NCBI GenBank assembly: GCA_001302245.1
Contig: LGYU01000032.1
Coordinates: forward strand, 1-61,026
Direction of reading: 5' to 3'
Origin: Chitinophagaceae bacterium PMP191F
GTDB taxonomy: Bacteria > Bacteroidota > Bacteroidia > Chitinophagales > Chitinophagaceae
Length of the DNA: 61,026 bases
Below the pieces are notes generated by a model. That model saw nothing but the letters and a program-made list of their open reading frames with translations. It was not told the DNA's origin and searched no databases. Shown piece by piece: positions 43,336 to 53,237 of this stretch. The number at the start of each line of letters is the position of its first letter. The stretch's first letter is position 1. A program made the position numbers and the translations under genes.

Positions 43336-44508
43336 CTAATTGTACAACGGATTTACTTCCATTGCGGCAATATCCATGTCTTTATAATTTTTTACTACAT
43401 TATACAGGGTATCTCTTTCTACAGGCTCACGTTTTACCTGTTTGATCAGTGCTACCAGTTGTGCGGTGCTCATGGCAGGAGATTGTTCTTCTGAACCGGC
43501 CATTGAGTAGATCTTGGTAGAGTCGTCAATAGTACCATCAATGTCATTTACACCAAATGACAAAGTAAGCTGCGCGCTTTGTCGGCCCAGCATAGGCCAG
43601 TAAGCTTTCAGATGCGGGAAATTATCGAGGTACAAACGCGCAATGGCATACATGCGCATATCTTCTACCATGGTAGATTCCGGCACATTGCTCATCTCGT
43701 TGTCCTTATTGCGGAATTTTAAAGGAATGAATGTATTAAAGCCACCTGTTTTATCCTGCAACTGGCGCAGACGCTCCATGTGGTCAATGCGATCGGCAAA
43801 GCTTTCAATGTGTCCGTACAGCATGGTAGCGTTGCTGTGCATACCCAGCGCATGAGCTGCTGCATGAATACGCAACCATCCTTCAGCATCAACTTTGTCT
43901 TCGCATATCTGCTTCCTGATCTCGGGTGCAAATATCTCTGCGCCACCACCGGGTAGCGAATCCAATCCTGCTTCATGCAAAAACTTCATCCCATCTTCAG
44001 GTGTTACTTTGGCTTTGCGGAACATATAGTCCAGCTCAACAGGTGTAAAACCTTTGATATGCAGTTCTGGGCGATGCGCTTTGATGCTACGCAACAGATC
44101 GGCAAAGAAGTTCAACGTAAGCTTCGGGTGAACACCACCTACAATATGTACTTCGGTAACAGGTTTACCATCATAGCTTTTCACTATATCCAGCATCTGA
44201 TCGGTGGTCAGTTCCCAGCCTTCTTCACGATGTGCATACAGGCGGGAGTAAGAACAGAATGAACAGGCAAAAACACAGATGTTAGTAGGTTCTATATGGA
44301 AATTGCGGTTGAAATAAGTCTTGTCGCCATGCAGTCTTTCACGCACAAAATTGGCAAGAGCACCGGCAAAAGGTAATCCCGCACGCTCAAACAACAATAT
44401 GCCTTCTTCGGGAGTAATGCGTTCCTGTTTTATCACTTTTTCACCTATCGCGCGTAAGGCCGGGTCTTGCTCTGCGGCTATCACCTGTTGAATTGCTGCT
44501 ACATCCAT
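43336..44508 (-). CDS. mqnE: Aminofutalosine synthase (radical SAM)
   Basis: A 390-residue radical SAM enzyme of the futalosine menaquinone pathway. It adds a SAM-derived adenosyl group to 3-[(1-carboxyvinyl)oxy]benzoate to form aminofutalosine. The cluster motif is CVFACSFCSYS, preceded by FHIEPTNI, and the MqnE-type block LPGGGAEIFAPEIRKQIC follows. MqnC and CofH are related, but this block and the HIEPTN context favour MqnE. The frame is open to 44556; the ATG at 44508 (MDVAAIQQVI) is preferred because a -7 element lies 33 bases further up. No other mqn gene is in the window. Confidence 0.85.
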   Translation of the reverse strand: MDVAAIQQVIAAEQDPALRAIGEKVIKQERITPEEGILLFERAGLPFAGALANFVRERLHGDKTYFNRNFHIEPTNICVFACSFCSYSRLYAHREEGWELTTDQMLDIVKSYDGKPVTEVHIVGGVHPKLTLNFFADLLRSIKAHRPELHIKGFTPVELDYMFRKAKVTPEDGMKFLHEAGLDSLPGGGAEIFAPEIRKQICEDKVDAEGWLRIHAAAHALGMHSNATMLYGHIESFADRIDHMERLRQLQDKTGGFNTFIPLKFRNKDNEMSNVPESTMVEDMRMYAIARLYLDNFPHLKAYWPMLGRQSAQLTLSFGVNDIDGTIDDSTKIYSMAGSEEQSPAMSTAQLVALIKQVKREPVERDTLYNVVKNYKDMDIAAMEVNPLYN

Positions 44509-44540
44509 ATTCAAGAAATTTAATGCCTGTAAAGACAAGG

Positions 44541-44548
44541 CAAAGGTA
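44541..44548 (-). promoter_or_regulatory. Candidate -7 element for mqnE
   Basis: Reads TACCTTTG on the minus strand, an exact TAnnTTTG match, 32 bases before the ATG. Confidence 0.45.
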
Positions 44549-44631
44549 CGCTGCAAATAACAGCGAAGAGAATATTATTGTTTAGAAAAGCATTAAAAAC
44601 CCTTGCTAAAAAATTGTGTTATTGTCACCGA

Positions 44632-46296
44632 TCACATCAATGCCCCGGCAATACAACCACACATTAAGCAGGCAATGGTACCTCCAATCAGGGCTTTAAC
44701 GCCCAGTTCTGTCAGGTTACGTCGTTGGTTGGGAGCCAGCTGACTGATACCGCCAATCTGTATACCAATGGATGCAAAGTTGGCAAAGCCACACAACGCG
44801 TAGGTTGCAATCAATAGTGATTTGGGATCCTGGATTACATGTTTGGCTTTCATTTCGCCCAGTGAAATATAGGCTACAAATTCATTAAGGATCGTTTTTT
44901 CACCCAGCAATTGCCCTATTGGTACCATATCTGAACTATTGACACCGATCAGCCAGGCTACCGGAGAGAAGACATATCCCAATACCATTTGTAAGGATAA
45001 GGTATTGTATTTGCCGCCGGTGGAAGCGGAGATCTGTTCATTGATATGTGTGATGCCGCCAACCCAGCCCATTAAAGCGTTGGCTACATACATTAATGCT
45101 GTAAATACAATCAGCATGGCGCCTACATTCACTGCCAGTTTTAAACCATCTGTAGTTCCCAGTGACAGGGCATCGAGAAAATTATCGCCCAGTTTCTCTT
45201 TGGGAATGGTAAGATCTTTCGATACGAGATGATGATCTGTTTGCGGGAATAATATCTTGGAGCAAACAATGGCTGCAGGAGCACTCATAATAGATTGGCT
45301 GAGCATGTGCAGTGCAAAATAATGTTGCTGGGCAATATCAGCACCACCGAGGAAACCAACATATGCAGCCAATACACTACCGGCAGTATTGGCCATACCA
45401 CCAATCATGATACAAAGAATTTCAGAACGGGTCATTTTGTCCAGGTAAGGACGGATCATTAAAGGAGCTTCTGTTTGACCCAAAAAGATATTGGCAGCAG
45501 TTGAAAGACTTTCTGCACCGGAAATATTCAGTTTATTCAGCAGGTATGCAAAAACAAACACTACTTTTTGCAGAATACCGAGATAGTATAAAATAGAAGA
45601 CAATGCTGCAAAGAAGATGATATTGGGCAGTACCTGGATGCCAAAAACGTAAGCCCAGTCGTATACTTTATTACCGCTATCGTTCTGTAATTTGGCCAGT
45701 TCTCCAAAAATGAACTCAGTACCCTTATGGCTGAGGTTGATCAGGTCTACAAAAGAATCTGATACAGATTCCAGTATCATTTTAAAGATCTGTGGCGGAC
45801 ATAATTGAAGGTATACACTGACGCAGATGATGATGCTGGATACCAGAATGCTCCATTTCATCAGTTCAACGTGCTTTTTACCCATTCTGAATGCCAGACC
45901 GATAATAATGACACAACTCAGAAAGATGGAAAGACCGGACCATTTTCCAAAAACTGCCGGTGCTTTGATAAGTCCCACAAACAATATTACCTGCCAGCCT
46001 ATAGCCATCAGCAGGTGGGTGGTATCGTATGTAAATACTTTTTTGCCTTGTTGCGTTTGGGTGAATTTATTGAACATGGTATACAGCACAATCAGGCCAA
46101 ACGCCAGCCAGAATACTGGCTGCCCCAAAATAGTGGTATGCAGCACGCCCATGGCAAACATTACCTGTGCAAAAATACCCATGCCCACCAGTTTCCAGTT
46201 GATGGACTTGCGGTTATTACTCAGAAGCCAGCAAACGAAAATCAGGAAAAACATTCCCAGAAAGCCACGTAACAAGTTTTCCAGATGCGAATTCAT
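44632..46296 (-). CDS. Concentrative nucleoside transporter (CNT/NupC family)
   Basis: A 554-residue inner-membrane symporter that takes up nucleosides with Na+ or H+. After several N-terminal helices, the core shows FGIQVLPNIIFFAALSSILY, the CNT motif GAESLSTAANIFLGQTEAPL, and later GTTDGLKLAVNVGAMLIVF and LCGFANFASIGIQIGGISQL. The long N-terminal part, with three to four extra helices, makes it longer than E. coli NupC (400 residues) and similar to eukaryotic-type and Bacteroidota CNTs. It is transcribed upstream of mqnE, but a promoter motif before mqnE suggests independent transcription. Confidence 0.9.
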   Translation of the reverse strand: MNSHLENLLRGFLGMFFLIFVCWLLSNNRKSINWKLVGMGIFAQVMFAMGVLHTTILGQPVFWLAFGLIVLYTMFNKFTQTQQGKKVFTYDTTHLLMAIGWQVILFVGLIKAPAVFGKWSGLSIFLSCVIIIGLAFRMGKKHVELMKWSILVSSIIICVSVYLQLCPPQIFKMILESVSDSFVDLINLSHKGTEFIFGELAKLQNDSGNKVYDWAYVFGIQVLPNIIFFAALSSILYYLGILQKVVFVFAYLLNKLNISGAESLSTAANIFLGQTEAPLMIRPYLDKMTRSEILCIMIGGMANTAGSVLAAYVGFLGGADIAQQHYFALHMLSQSIMSAPAAIVCSKILFPQTDHHLVSKDLTIPKEKLGDNFLDALSLGTTDGLKLAVNVGAMLIVFTALMYVANALMGWVGGITHINEQISASTGGKYNTLSLQMVLGYVFSPVAWLIGVNSSDMVPIGQLLGEKTILNEFVAYISLGEMKAKHVIQDPKSLLIATYALCGFANFASIGIQIGGISQLAPNQRRNLTELGVKALIGGTIACLMCGCIAGALM

Positions 46297-46512
46297 ATCA
46301 GCTAGTTTAGTTGTAGAACTTTCCTGCCATTAATATGCTGAGCGGTGCAGGTAAGACATAGCAATATACTGGAAGAAATTCAAAGTGGCCGGTTCATTGG
46401 CCTTTAAAGAGCTAAATAGTAGATATTTTTTATATAATGCTGCCCTATTGCTCAATGAACGGAACTATGGCAGACATATTCCAGTAAATCTGTTGTCTTT
46501 TGCGGAAATAAA

Positions 46513-46539
46513 AAAGCCCCTGCATTATACAGGGGCGTT
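46513..46539 (-). terminator. Terminator of trxA
   Basis: GCCCCTG pairs with CAGGGGC around a 7-base loop. On the minus strand it is followed by TTTTTTATTT. It lies 25 bases after the trxA stop. Confidence 0.8.
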
Positions 46540-46561
46540 CAGTGGTTATTTTGAAAACAGT

Positions 46562-46879
46562 TTAGATATGCTGTTCGATCTTTTTAACAAAATTTGATTT
46601 AGGTTGTGCACCTACCAGTTTGTCTACTACTTTACCTTCTTTAATGAAAAGGATAGCGGGGATAGATGTAACACCATAGTTCACGGATAACTGCGGGTTG
46701 TGGTCTACGTTCACTTTACCTACGTTTATTTTCCCGTCGTATTCTTTAGACAACTCTTCAATTACGGGTCCGATTGCGCGGCAAGGTCCACACCACTCAG
46801 CCCAGAAGTCAACCACTGTTAATTTATCAGAAGAAATTACTTTTTCCTGAAAGTTTGAATCTGTGAATTCTAAAGCCAT
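46562..46879 (-). CDS. trxA: Thioredoxin
   Basis: A 105-residue cytoplasmic disulfide reductase. The active site FWAEWCGPCRAIGPV is intact, with the downstream cis-Pro loop SIPAILFIKEGK. No signal peptide. It stands alone between the transporter gene and dnaE, with its own promoter motif and terminator. Size and motif are those of classical thioredoxin. Confidence 0.96.
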   Translation of the reverse strand: MALEFTDSNFQEKVISSDKLTVVDFWAEWCGPCRAIGPVIEELSKEYDGKINVGKVNVDHNPQLSVNYGVTSIPAILFIKEGKVVDKLVGAQPKSNFVKKIEQHI

Positions 46880-46959
46880 AATTATAAAATTTTATTGTAA
46901 ACTATTTTAATGAACCTGTTATCCGCCGTTTTATCAACTGATAACATAATAAAGAACGT

Positions 46960-46967
46960 CAAATTTA
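46960..46967 (-). promoter_or_regulatory. Candidate -7 element for trxA
   Basis: Reads TAAATTTG on the minus strand, an exact TAnnTTTG match, 80 bases before the ATG. It lies downstream of the dnaE stop. Confidence 0.4.
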
Positions 46968-47007
46968 CAACCAATTCCGAATCCCTGCCCGTCTGACATT
47001 TCCACAT

Positions 47008-50000
47008 TTACACAGTGACAACCTGTACATCCATTTCCGGGCTGTTTTGCAGAAAAGCCGCCAGTTCGTCATTCATCTCAATACCCGTTTCAATACTATA
47101 AAGGCTTATTTTACAACGTGTTTTGGAATCTTTAACATTAAAACGCAGACCGGAACGGCCAGGAAAGGTTTTAACATTTTTTTCAAGGAAAGCGATAGCT
47201 TCCGGCTTAATATCGCGTGCCTCAATATCTATTATAACCTGTTTGGTGAGATTTTGTTTGATACTTTCTAATAAAATGATCTTCTCAACTTTGAATTCAA
47301 ACTCCGGTTTGTTAAAACGGTTTTTGAAACATCCGGTTATGAAGATGTTTTTACCTTTTTCCAGGTAGTTGGAATACCGGGTATAATCGTCGCTCCATAA
47401 CATAAACTCCGACTTGCCGGAATAATCTTCAATGGCCAGTACTCCAAACTGGCGCCCGGTTTTGGTAACCCGGTGTTGGGCGTCTACTACGAGGCCCGCA
47501 AGCCGTAGTTGTTTGCTGGCGTTAGCCGGGGTAACAGCATCCTTCAGTTCATTGAAATCTGCCAGGGTAGTAATTCCATAATGCCTCATTTCAAAGCGGA
47601 AATTATCCAGCGGATGTCCGCTCATGAACATGCCGGTTACATCTTTCTCTTTGTCCAGTAATTCGGTAAGCGCCCACATTTCGCATGGTGGAATTTTGGG
47701 AACCTGTATGTCCATCACTGCCGGCAATTCGCCAAACAAGGTATTGGCAGCACTGGAATGCTGTGCCTGGAACTGGTTACCGTATTTAATGATCTTTTCC
47801 AGACCTGTTGAGGTATCGCCGGGAGGTGTGAAGAAATACTGTGCGCGGTGCAGTTCGGTAAAACAATCAAATGCACCGGCATATGCAAGACTTTCCAGCG
47901 TTTTTTTGTTCACTGTACGCTGGTTCACCCGTTTAATCATATCAAAAACGGAGAGATAAGGGCCGCTTTTGCCACGTTCTTCTATAAGACTTTCTACCGC
48001 AGCTTCGCCTACGCCTTTCAGCCCGCCCAATCCAAAACGGATATCCCCTTTTTTATTTACCGAAAAACCTTTTTTAGACTCATTGATATCGGGACCAAAT
48101 ACGTTCAGACCCATCCGCTTACACTCTTCCATAAAGAAGGTGATCTTTTCAATATTGCCGGCATTGTTCAGTACTGCCGCCATGTATTCAGAAGGGTAGT
48201 GGGCTTTCAGGTATGCAGTGTGATAGGCCACATATGCATAACAGGTAGAATGCGATTTGTTGAACGCGTATTGGGCAAATGCTTCCCAGTCAGTCCAGAT
48301 CTTTTCCAGTTTGTCTTCTGGATGGCCTTTTTGTTTGGCACCTTCCACAAACTGTTTTTTCATTTTATCCAGTACCGATTTTTGTTTTTTGCCCATCGCT
48401 TTACGCAATACGTCGGCATCACCTTTACTGAAGCCTGCCAGTTTCTGTGCCAGCAACATTACCTGTTCCTGGTATACAGTGATACCGTAAGACTCCTGCA
48501 GGTATTCCTCCATTTCCGGCAAATCGTATGTAATAGGTTCCCGTCCGTGTTTACGATCGATAAAGTTGGGAATGTACGCAAGTGGACCGGGGCGGTACAG
48601 AGCGTTCATCGCAATGAGATCCGCAAACTGGTCAGGTTTCAGATCGCGCAGGTATTTCTGCATACCGGGACTTTCAAACTGGAATGTACCGATGGTATCA
48701 CCCTTCTGGTATAGTTCAAAAGTTTTTTCGTCTGTCAGCGGAATATCATCCAGGATAATTTCTACATCATGATTCTCTTTGATCATGGTCAGGGCATTTT
48801 TCAGGATGGTCAGGGTTTTTAAACCCAGGAAGTCCATCTTGATAACGCCTGCATCTTCAATAATGCTTCCCTCAAACTGCGTAACCCAGAGATCGGAGTC
48901 TTTGGCAGTAGATACCGGCAACAACTCTGTAAGATCCTTAGGTGCAATGATGATACCGGCCGCGTGAATACCAGTATTGCGTACAGACCCTTCCAGACGT
49001 TCAGCTTCGTGCAATACTTCACTGGACAAGCCTGTACCGTTGTATATTTCGCGCAGTTTTTTTACATTCTCCAGGTCATCACTACCTACACCGTCTTTTT
49101 CTTCCAGCGATTTTTCACCTTCTTTGGCTGTAAGCGGCGCATGCAATACACGGCCCAGTTCAATACCCGGTCTATCGGGTACCAGTTTAGCCAAAGCGTT
49201 GGCATCGGGCAGTGGCAGATCAAGTGTACGGGCAACGTCCTTGATACTCATTTTGGCCGCCATGGTACCGTAGGTAATGATCTGTGCTACCTGGTTCTTA
49301 CCATATTTCTGTACTACATAGTCAATTACTTTCTGACGGCCCTCATCATCAAAGTCCGTATCAATATCCGGCATCGACTTACGGTCGGGGTTAAGAAACC
49401 TTTCGAACAGTAAGTTGTATTTAATAGGGTCAATGTTGGTGATACCAATACAATAAGCAACAGCACTACCTGCCGCCGAACCGCGTCCGGGGCCTACAAA
49501 TACGCCCAGGTCGCGACCGGATTTGATGAAGTCACTCACAATAAGGAAGTAACCGGCAAATCCCATTGTTTTAATGGTGAATAATTCAAAGTCGAGACGT
49601 TCCTGTATATCGGGTGTAATGTCTACGTAACGTGCTTTAGCACCTTCATAGGTAAGGTGTTTCAGAAATTCCCACTGGTTCAGGTTATCATCGCCATGCA
49701 CTTTAAACTCATCCGGTAATGGGAAGGCCGGAAGTAAAATGTCTTTTTTCAGGTTCAGTAATTCCACACGATCAACGATCATGTTGGTGTTGTCCAGCGC
49801 TTCGGGAATATCGCTGAACAGTGTTTGCATTTCCTGCGTACTCTTGAAAAAAAACTGATCGTTGGGGAACTTAAAACGACGATCCTTAATGACGCTATCA
49901 TCGTTTACAAAATCATCAAAACCGGGCGTACTTTTCTTTTCGCCGGTGTTGATACAAAGTAAGATGTCGTGGGCGTTGTAGTCGTCCTGGTCTGTATAAT

Positions 50001-50646
50001 GACTGTCGTTGGTAGCAATAACAGGTACGTTGAATTTTTTTGCAAATTTCAGCAGTGTCTGGTTAATGATCTCTTGCTCTTTGATATTATGACGTTGCAG
50101 TTCAATGAAGTAATCTTCACCAAACATATCCAGCCACCATTTAAATTCCTGTTCTGCTTTTTCTTCACCATCGTGTAAAATTGTTTGCGGTACATAGGCT
50201 CCGATACAGCAGGTAGTGGCAATCAATCCTTCGTGATATTGCTCAATCAGTTTTTTATCAATACGAGGATATTTGCTATACATCCCTTCAATGTACCCCA
50301 GAGATGTAAGCTTGATAAGGTTTTGGTATCCTTGTTTGTTCTTGGCAAGTAAAACCTGGTGGTAACGTTCGTCTTTTATTTCTTTAGAGAACTGTTTGCG
50401 ATGACGATCTTCCACCACGTAAAATTCACATCCTACAATGGGTTTTACTTTCAGCGTGCCATCATCGTTTTTGTGTTTGTACGCTTCAGCTACAAATTCA
50501 AAAGCCCCGAACATGTTACCATGGTCGGTAATAGCAATGGCCGGCTGGTTATTTTTAATAGCTTTTTTATACAAGCTTTGAATAGAAGCCTGTCCGTCCA
50601 GCAGGGAGAACTGTGTGTGAACATGTAAGTGAGAAAATTTGCACAT
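47008..50646 (-). CDS. dnaE: DNA polymerase III subunit alpha
   Basis: The 1212-residue replicative polymerase. The N-terminal PHP domain is visible (HLHVHTQFSLLDG, ITDHGNMFGAFEF), then the polymerase core with the catalytic Asp pair in PDIDTDFDDEGR and GPGRGSAAGSAVAYCI, the fingers region with RPGPLAYIPNFI and FNKSHSTCYAYVAYHTAYL, a helix-hairpin-helix segment around GLGGLKGVGEAAVESL and the OB-fold near VTKTGRQFGVLAIEDYSG. No intein is inserted and the length is normal for the phylum. It stands alone on the minus strand; no clear terminator was seen downstream. Confidence 0.96.
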   Translation of the reverse strand: MCKFSHLHVHTQFSLLDGQASIQSLYKKAIKNNQPAIAITDHGNMFGAFEFVAEAYKHKNDDGTLKVKPIVGCEFYVVEDRHRKQFSKEIKDERYHQVLLAKNKQGYQNLIKLTSLGYIEGMYSKYPRIDKKLIEQYHEGLIATTCCIGAYVPQTILHDGEEKAEQEFKWWLDMFGEDYFIELQRHNIKEQEIINQTLLKFAKKFNVPVIATNDSHYTDQDDYNAHDILLCINTGEKKSTPGFDDFVNDDSVIKDRRFKFPNDQFFFKSTQEMQTLFSDIPEALDNTNMIVDRVELLNLKKDILLPAFPLPDEFKVHGDDNLNQWEFLKHLTYEGAKARYVDITPDIQERLDFELFTIKTMGFAGYFLIVSDFIKSGRDLGVFVGPGRGSAAGSAVAYCIGITNIDPIKYNLLFERFLNPDRKSMPDIDTDFDDEGRQKVIDYVVQKYGKNQVAQIITYGTMAAKMSIKDVARTLDLPLPDANALAKLVPDRPGIELGRVLHAPLTAKEGEKSLEEKDGVGSDDLENVKKLREIYNGTGLSSEVLHEAERLEGSVRNTGIHAAGIIIAPKDLTELLPVSTAKDSDLWVTQFEGSIIEDAGVIKMDFLGLKTLTILKNALTMIKENHDVEIILDDIPLTDEKTFELYQKGDTIGTFQFESPGMQKYLRDLKPDQFADLIAMNALYRPGPLAYIPNFIDRKHGREPITYDLPEMEEYLQESYGITVYQEQVMLLAQKLAGFSKGDADVLRKAMGKKQKSVLDKMKKQFVEGAKQKGHPEDKLEKIWTDWEAFAQYAFNKSHSTCYAYVAYHTAYLKAHYPSEYMAAVLNNAGNIEKITFFMEECKRMGLNVFGPDINESKKGFSVNKKGDIRFGLGGLKGVGEAAVESLIEERGKSGPYLSVFDMIKRVNQRTVNKKTLESLAYAGAFDCFTELHRAQYFFTPPGDTSTGLEKIIKYGNQFQAQHSSAANTLFGELPAVMDIQVPKIPPCEMWALTELLDKEKDVTGMFMSGHPLDNFRFEMRHYGITTLADFNELKDAVTPANASKQLRLAGLVVDAQHRVTKTGRQFGVLAIEDYSGKSEFMLWSDDYTRYSNYLEKGKNIFITGCFKNRFNKPEFEFKVEKIILLESIKQNLTKQVIIDIEARDIKPEAIAFLEKNVKTFPGRSGLRFNVKDSKTRCKISLYSIETGIEMNDELAAFLQNSPEMDVQVVTV

Positions 50647-50671
50647 AGGGTTCTATCACAAAAGTTTTATG

Positions 50672-50685
50672 TTATAAGTTGTAGG
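50672..50685. repeat. TTATAAGTTGTA intergenic word
   Basis: TTATAAGTTGTAGG lies in the gap upstream of dnaE. The first 12 bases recur at 27381-27392 in the gap next to coaE, within TTATAAGTTGTAAGTG. Confidence 0.35.
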
Positions 50686-50831
50686 TTCGTTCAGGTCGTT
50701 TTGAAATACTCACAACGTTGTATCTTCTATCCGGTGACCTGAATTCTGTAACCTTCACCTGCAAATGTCCGTTTTAAGCCGTTAAACTCCGCTCAATGTT
50801 TTCCACAGGCTGCTTTTGGCAGTCAATTTGT

Positions 50832-50839
50832 TATATTTG
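50832..50839 (+). promoter_or_regulatory. Candidate -7 element for the NlpC/P60 gene
   Basis: TATATTTG, an exact TAnnTTTG match, 24 bases before the GTG start at 50863. Confidence 0.45.
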
Positions 50840-50862
50840 CTCGATTGAACTAAAACAGTATC

Positions 50863-51522
50863 GTGAAAAATCCGTTCCTGTTCTTATTATTATCTGCCAG
50901 TGTTGCCAGTTGCTCTTCTTCCAAACGAAGTGCTGGTAATCATTCTGCTGCGGGCAATACCCGGCAGCATTCCTCCTCGTCGCCTGCATTCCTGGACAAT
51001 ATCACATTGGATCCAACAGGTAATCAACAAAAAAATACCTATTCTGTTCAACCTGCCTATGCGGGAGAAAATAATGGTATGGGGGTGGAAGCCAGTTCTG
51101 CGTTGCAGTTTAAGTATGCTATTCTGATGGACATACCTGTGGAAGAAGTAACTGATACGCAATTGTTTTTGTTTATCGAAAACTGGTATGGCACGCGCTA
51201 CCGGTATGGCGGCAATGATAAAAACGGGATCGATTGTTCAGCTTTTGTGCAAACACTGCAATCCAGCATTTACAATACCAAACTGCCACGAACATCAGCC
51301 GAGCAATATAACCAATGTACACGTATCAGAAGGGATGAGCTGCGTCAGGGAGACCTGGTGTTTTTTGCTACCCTGGGGCGTAAAAAAAGTGTGTCGCATG
51401 TAGGTGTTTACCTGCGTAATAACAAGTTTGTACATGCTTCAACTTCCGGAGGGGTAATGATAGATGACCTGAATTCCCAGTATTATGGAAGCCATTACGT
51501 TGGAGCGGGAAGAATGAAGTGA
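50863..51522 (+). CDS. NlpC/P60 (C40) peptidoglycan endopeptidase lipoprotein
   Basis: A 219-residue cell-wall hydrolase that should cut peptide stems of peptidoglycan. The start is a GTG (50863) giving MKNPFLFLLLSASVASC, a lipoprotein signal with Cys at 17. After a Ser/His-rich linker, residues ~100-219 form the NlpC/P60 domain: the nucleophile Cys in NGIDCSAFVQTL, then RQGDLVFF, the His in SVSHVGVYLRNNKFVHAS and the C-terminal third polar residue. The substrate bond is likely gamma-D-Glu-diaminopimelate by family. It is monocistronic, with a promoter motif directly upstream. Confidence 0.9.
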   Translation: MKNPFLFLLLSASVASCSSSKRSAGNHSAAGNTRQHSSSSPAFLDNITLDPTGNQQKNTYSVQPAYAGENNGMGVEASSALQFKYAILMDIPVEEVTDTQLFLFIENWYGTRYRYGGNDKNGIDCSAFVQTLQSSIYNTKLPRTSAEQYNQCTRIRRDELRQGDLVFFATLGRKKSVSHVGVYLRNNKFVHASTSGGVMIDDLNSQYYGSHYVGAGRMK

Positions 51523-51646
51523 TTGGTTGTTTGATATTTTGGTTGCTGACCAAAAAACTACCTGACAAATCAGCAATTTTGCACAGGCGGGACCAGACCC
51601 GGTTTCAGGGCTTCATTTCACGTTTGACTTTTTAGTACCGCTATTT

Positions 51647-53146
51647 TTACCTTCGCAATCTTTTCTTTATTGTTTCCCACACAGGTTTGATGTCGGGGGT
51701 AAGATCGAACAATACTATACAGCCTCCATATAGCGCTACAAACACCGAACTACGTAATACGATCCATCCAAAACCCTGATGCTGGCGGAACAACAAATAA
51801 CAAAGTATGTATACACCAATACCAGTAAGTACAGTGTACAAACTTTTGATGGTAAAGGGCTGCATGTTAAAACGCCTTAACAGGAAGATATAGCGAATGG
51901 TGTTGTAAATAGTGAATGCTATGAGATTGGAAATAGCAGGTCCTACTACTCCCATGTGTTTGGCTAGCAGATAGTTTAGCGGTAATGCCAGCGCCAGCAG
52001 GATCATACCGGTTACAAACTCAAAACGCCAGAATAAGGAAGTTGCAATGATCTGTGCATTAACACCTGTACCCAGGTCGATGATGCGCATCAGCCCAATA
52101 TACAGAAATACATCACGGGCAGCGAGATAAGCAGGTTTTAAGTGAAAGGTTAACACGCCATCTGTAAAATTGAGCCAGATAAGTGCAAACATACCTACTG
52201 CAAAGATCAACTGATTAAGGGAAGAGCGATGGTAAATACGATTGATCAGTGCAATGTTTTTATCTTTCCATGCCTGTGATAAAGGACCGATAGAAGCAGC
52301 AATGATACCACGCTGCGGGGCTTGTACCAGGCTAGCCACATTTTGCGCCAATGTATATACGCCCACATACGCCATACCGCCTGTAACAACCGAACCAATA
52401 ATGAGGGTATCGATCATCTGGGCGATATTAAAAATGAGACTCCCTCCCCAGATAAAAGCCGCATAGGTAATGATCTTTTTGCGCAATCGCCTCGTAAGAT
52501 TGCTGACTGAAAAATGTAGATGTACCTTTCCGGTTGCAGCCAGGTAAATAAACAGAATAGCTGCAATACCAATATAGGTAAATGCATACAACCTGATAAA
52601 CAGATCGAAGTTTTTGACAATACCAGCAAAAGAAAGTACTATCAGGGCTGTTGTGAACAGGCGGAACAATACTTCCCGTAAAAAACTGGTTAGTACTGCT
52701 TTTTTAAATTGCCATGCCAGTGCTTCCAGCAGTGAATAAATAGTAAGACCGAAGCCAAATGGGAATATCCAGTAATAATATTTTACCAGTTCAGGTGAGT
52801 TAGCGCTGAATTTACGGATCACTAGGTCTTTGAAAAAAAGGCCACTTAGCATAACCAGCACAAAGCCACTTACACTTGCAAGCAGTGACCATGCCAACAT
52901 ATCATTTTTTTCATGTGGCAGATTGTCTTTGTAGTAAGGGAAAAATTTATAAACGTACGCCAGGCTTCCCAGGTTTGCAAAAGAGAACATGATATTGGCA
53001 ATAGCTATAAATGTTCCTGTAAGGCCATATTGCTCTGCTGTAAATCCGCCTTCTTTGGTAAAAAGATAGGTATTCAGAAAACCGAGGGCAAAGCCGAAAT
53101 ATACAACTACGGAAGAAATAAGACTTTGCCGCCGGATATTACTCAT
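51647..53146 (-). CDS. Oligosaccharide flippase-type membrane protein (MOP superfamily)
   Basis: A 499-residue inner-membrane protein with about 12-14 helices, similar to Wzx-type flippases that move lipid-linked sugars to the outer leaflet. The N-terminus (RRQSLISSVVVYFGFALGFLN) and the pattern TKEGGFTAEQYGLTGTF are typical of Bacteroidota 'polysaccharide biosynthesis' proteins. A conserved Gly-rich loop (GGMAYVGVYTLAQNVA) lies mid-protein. No glycosyltransferase cluster surrounds it, so the cargo is unknown. The start ATG at 53146 (MSNIRRQ) fits. A near match to TAnnTTTG lies upstream. Confidence 0.85.
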   Translation of the reverse strand: MSNIRRQSLISSVVVYFGFALGFLNTYLFTKEGGFTAEQYGLTGTFIAIANIMFSFANLGSLAYVYKFFPYYKDNLPHEKNDMLAWSLLASVSGFVLVMLSGLFFKDLVIRKFSANSPELVKYYYWIFPFGFGLTIYSLLEALAWQFKKAVLTSFLREVLFRLFTTALIVLSFAGIVKNFDLFIRLYAFTYIGIAAILFIYLAATGKVHLHFSVSNLTRRLRKKIITYAAFIWGGSLIFNIAQMIDTLIIGSVVTGGMAYVGVYTLAQNVASLVQAPQRGIIAASIGPLSQAWKDKNIALINRIYHRSSLNQLIFAVGMFALIWLNFTDGVLTFHLKPAYLAARDVFLYIGLMRIIDLGTGVNAQIIATSLFWRFEFVTGMILLALALPLNYLLAKHMGVVGPAISNLIAFTIYNTIRYIFLLRRFNMQPFTIKSLYTVLTGIGVYILCYLLFRQHQGFGWIVLRSSVFVALYGGCIVLFDLTPDIKPVWETIKKRLRR

Positions 53147-53237
53147 GCAGGATAAATTATGTTAGGTTGCCTGCAAAGATGAAGGAATTTATTGAATATT
53201 ATAGGCTATAATGGCACTCAGTGCTACCTGGAAACAG

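Noticed and set aside
43336-44508. MqnC or CofH identity for the radical SAM gene
   Set aside because: The LPGGGAEIF block and the substrate-site context fit MqnE better; MqnC and CofH differ there as I remember them.
45805-46333. Two plus-strand frames of 155-168 codons in the transporter gene
   Set aside because: They are shadows of the transporter's minus-strand coding sequence, with no membrane or domain pattern of their own.
47848-48714. 288-codon open frame antisense to dnaE
   Set aside because: It is fully inside the strongly conserved dnaE gene, has no family resemblance or start context, and reflects the codon bias of the sense strand.
47008-50646. Intein or insertion in dnaE
   Set aside because: The polymerase motifs are in normal order and the length (1212 residues) is normal, so there is no extra block.
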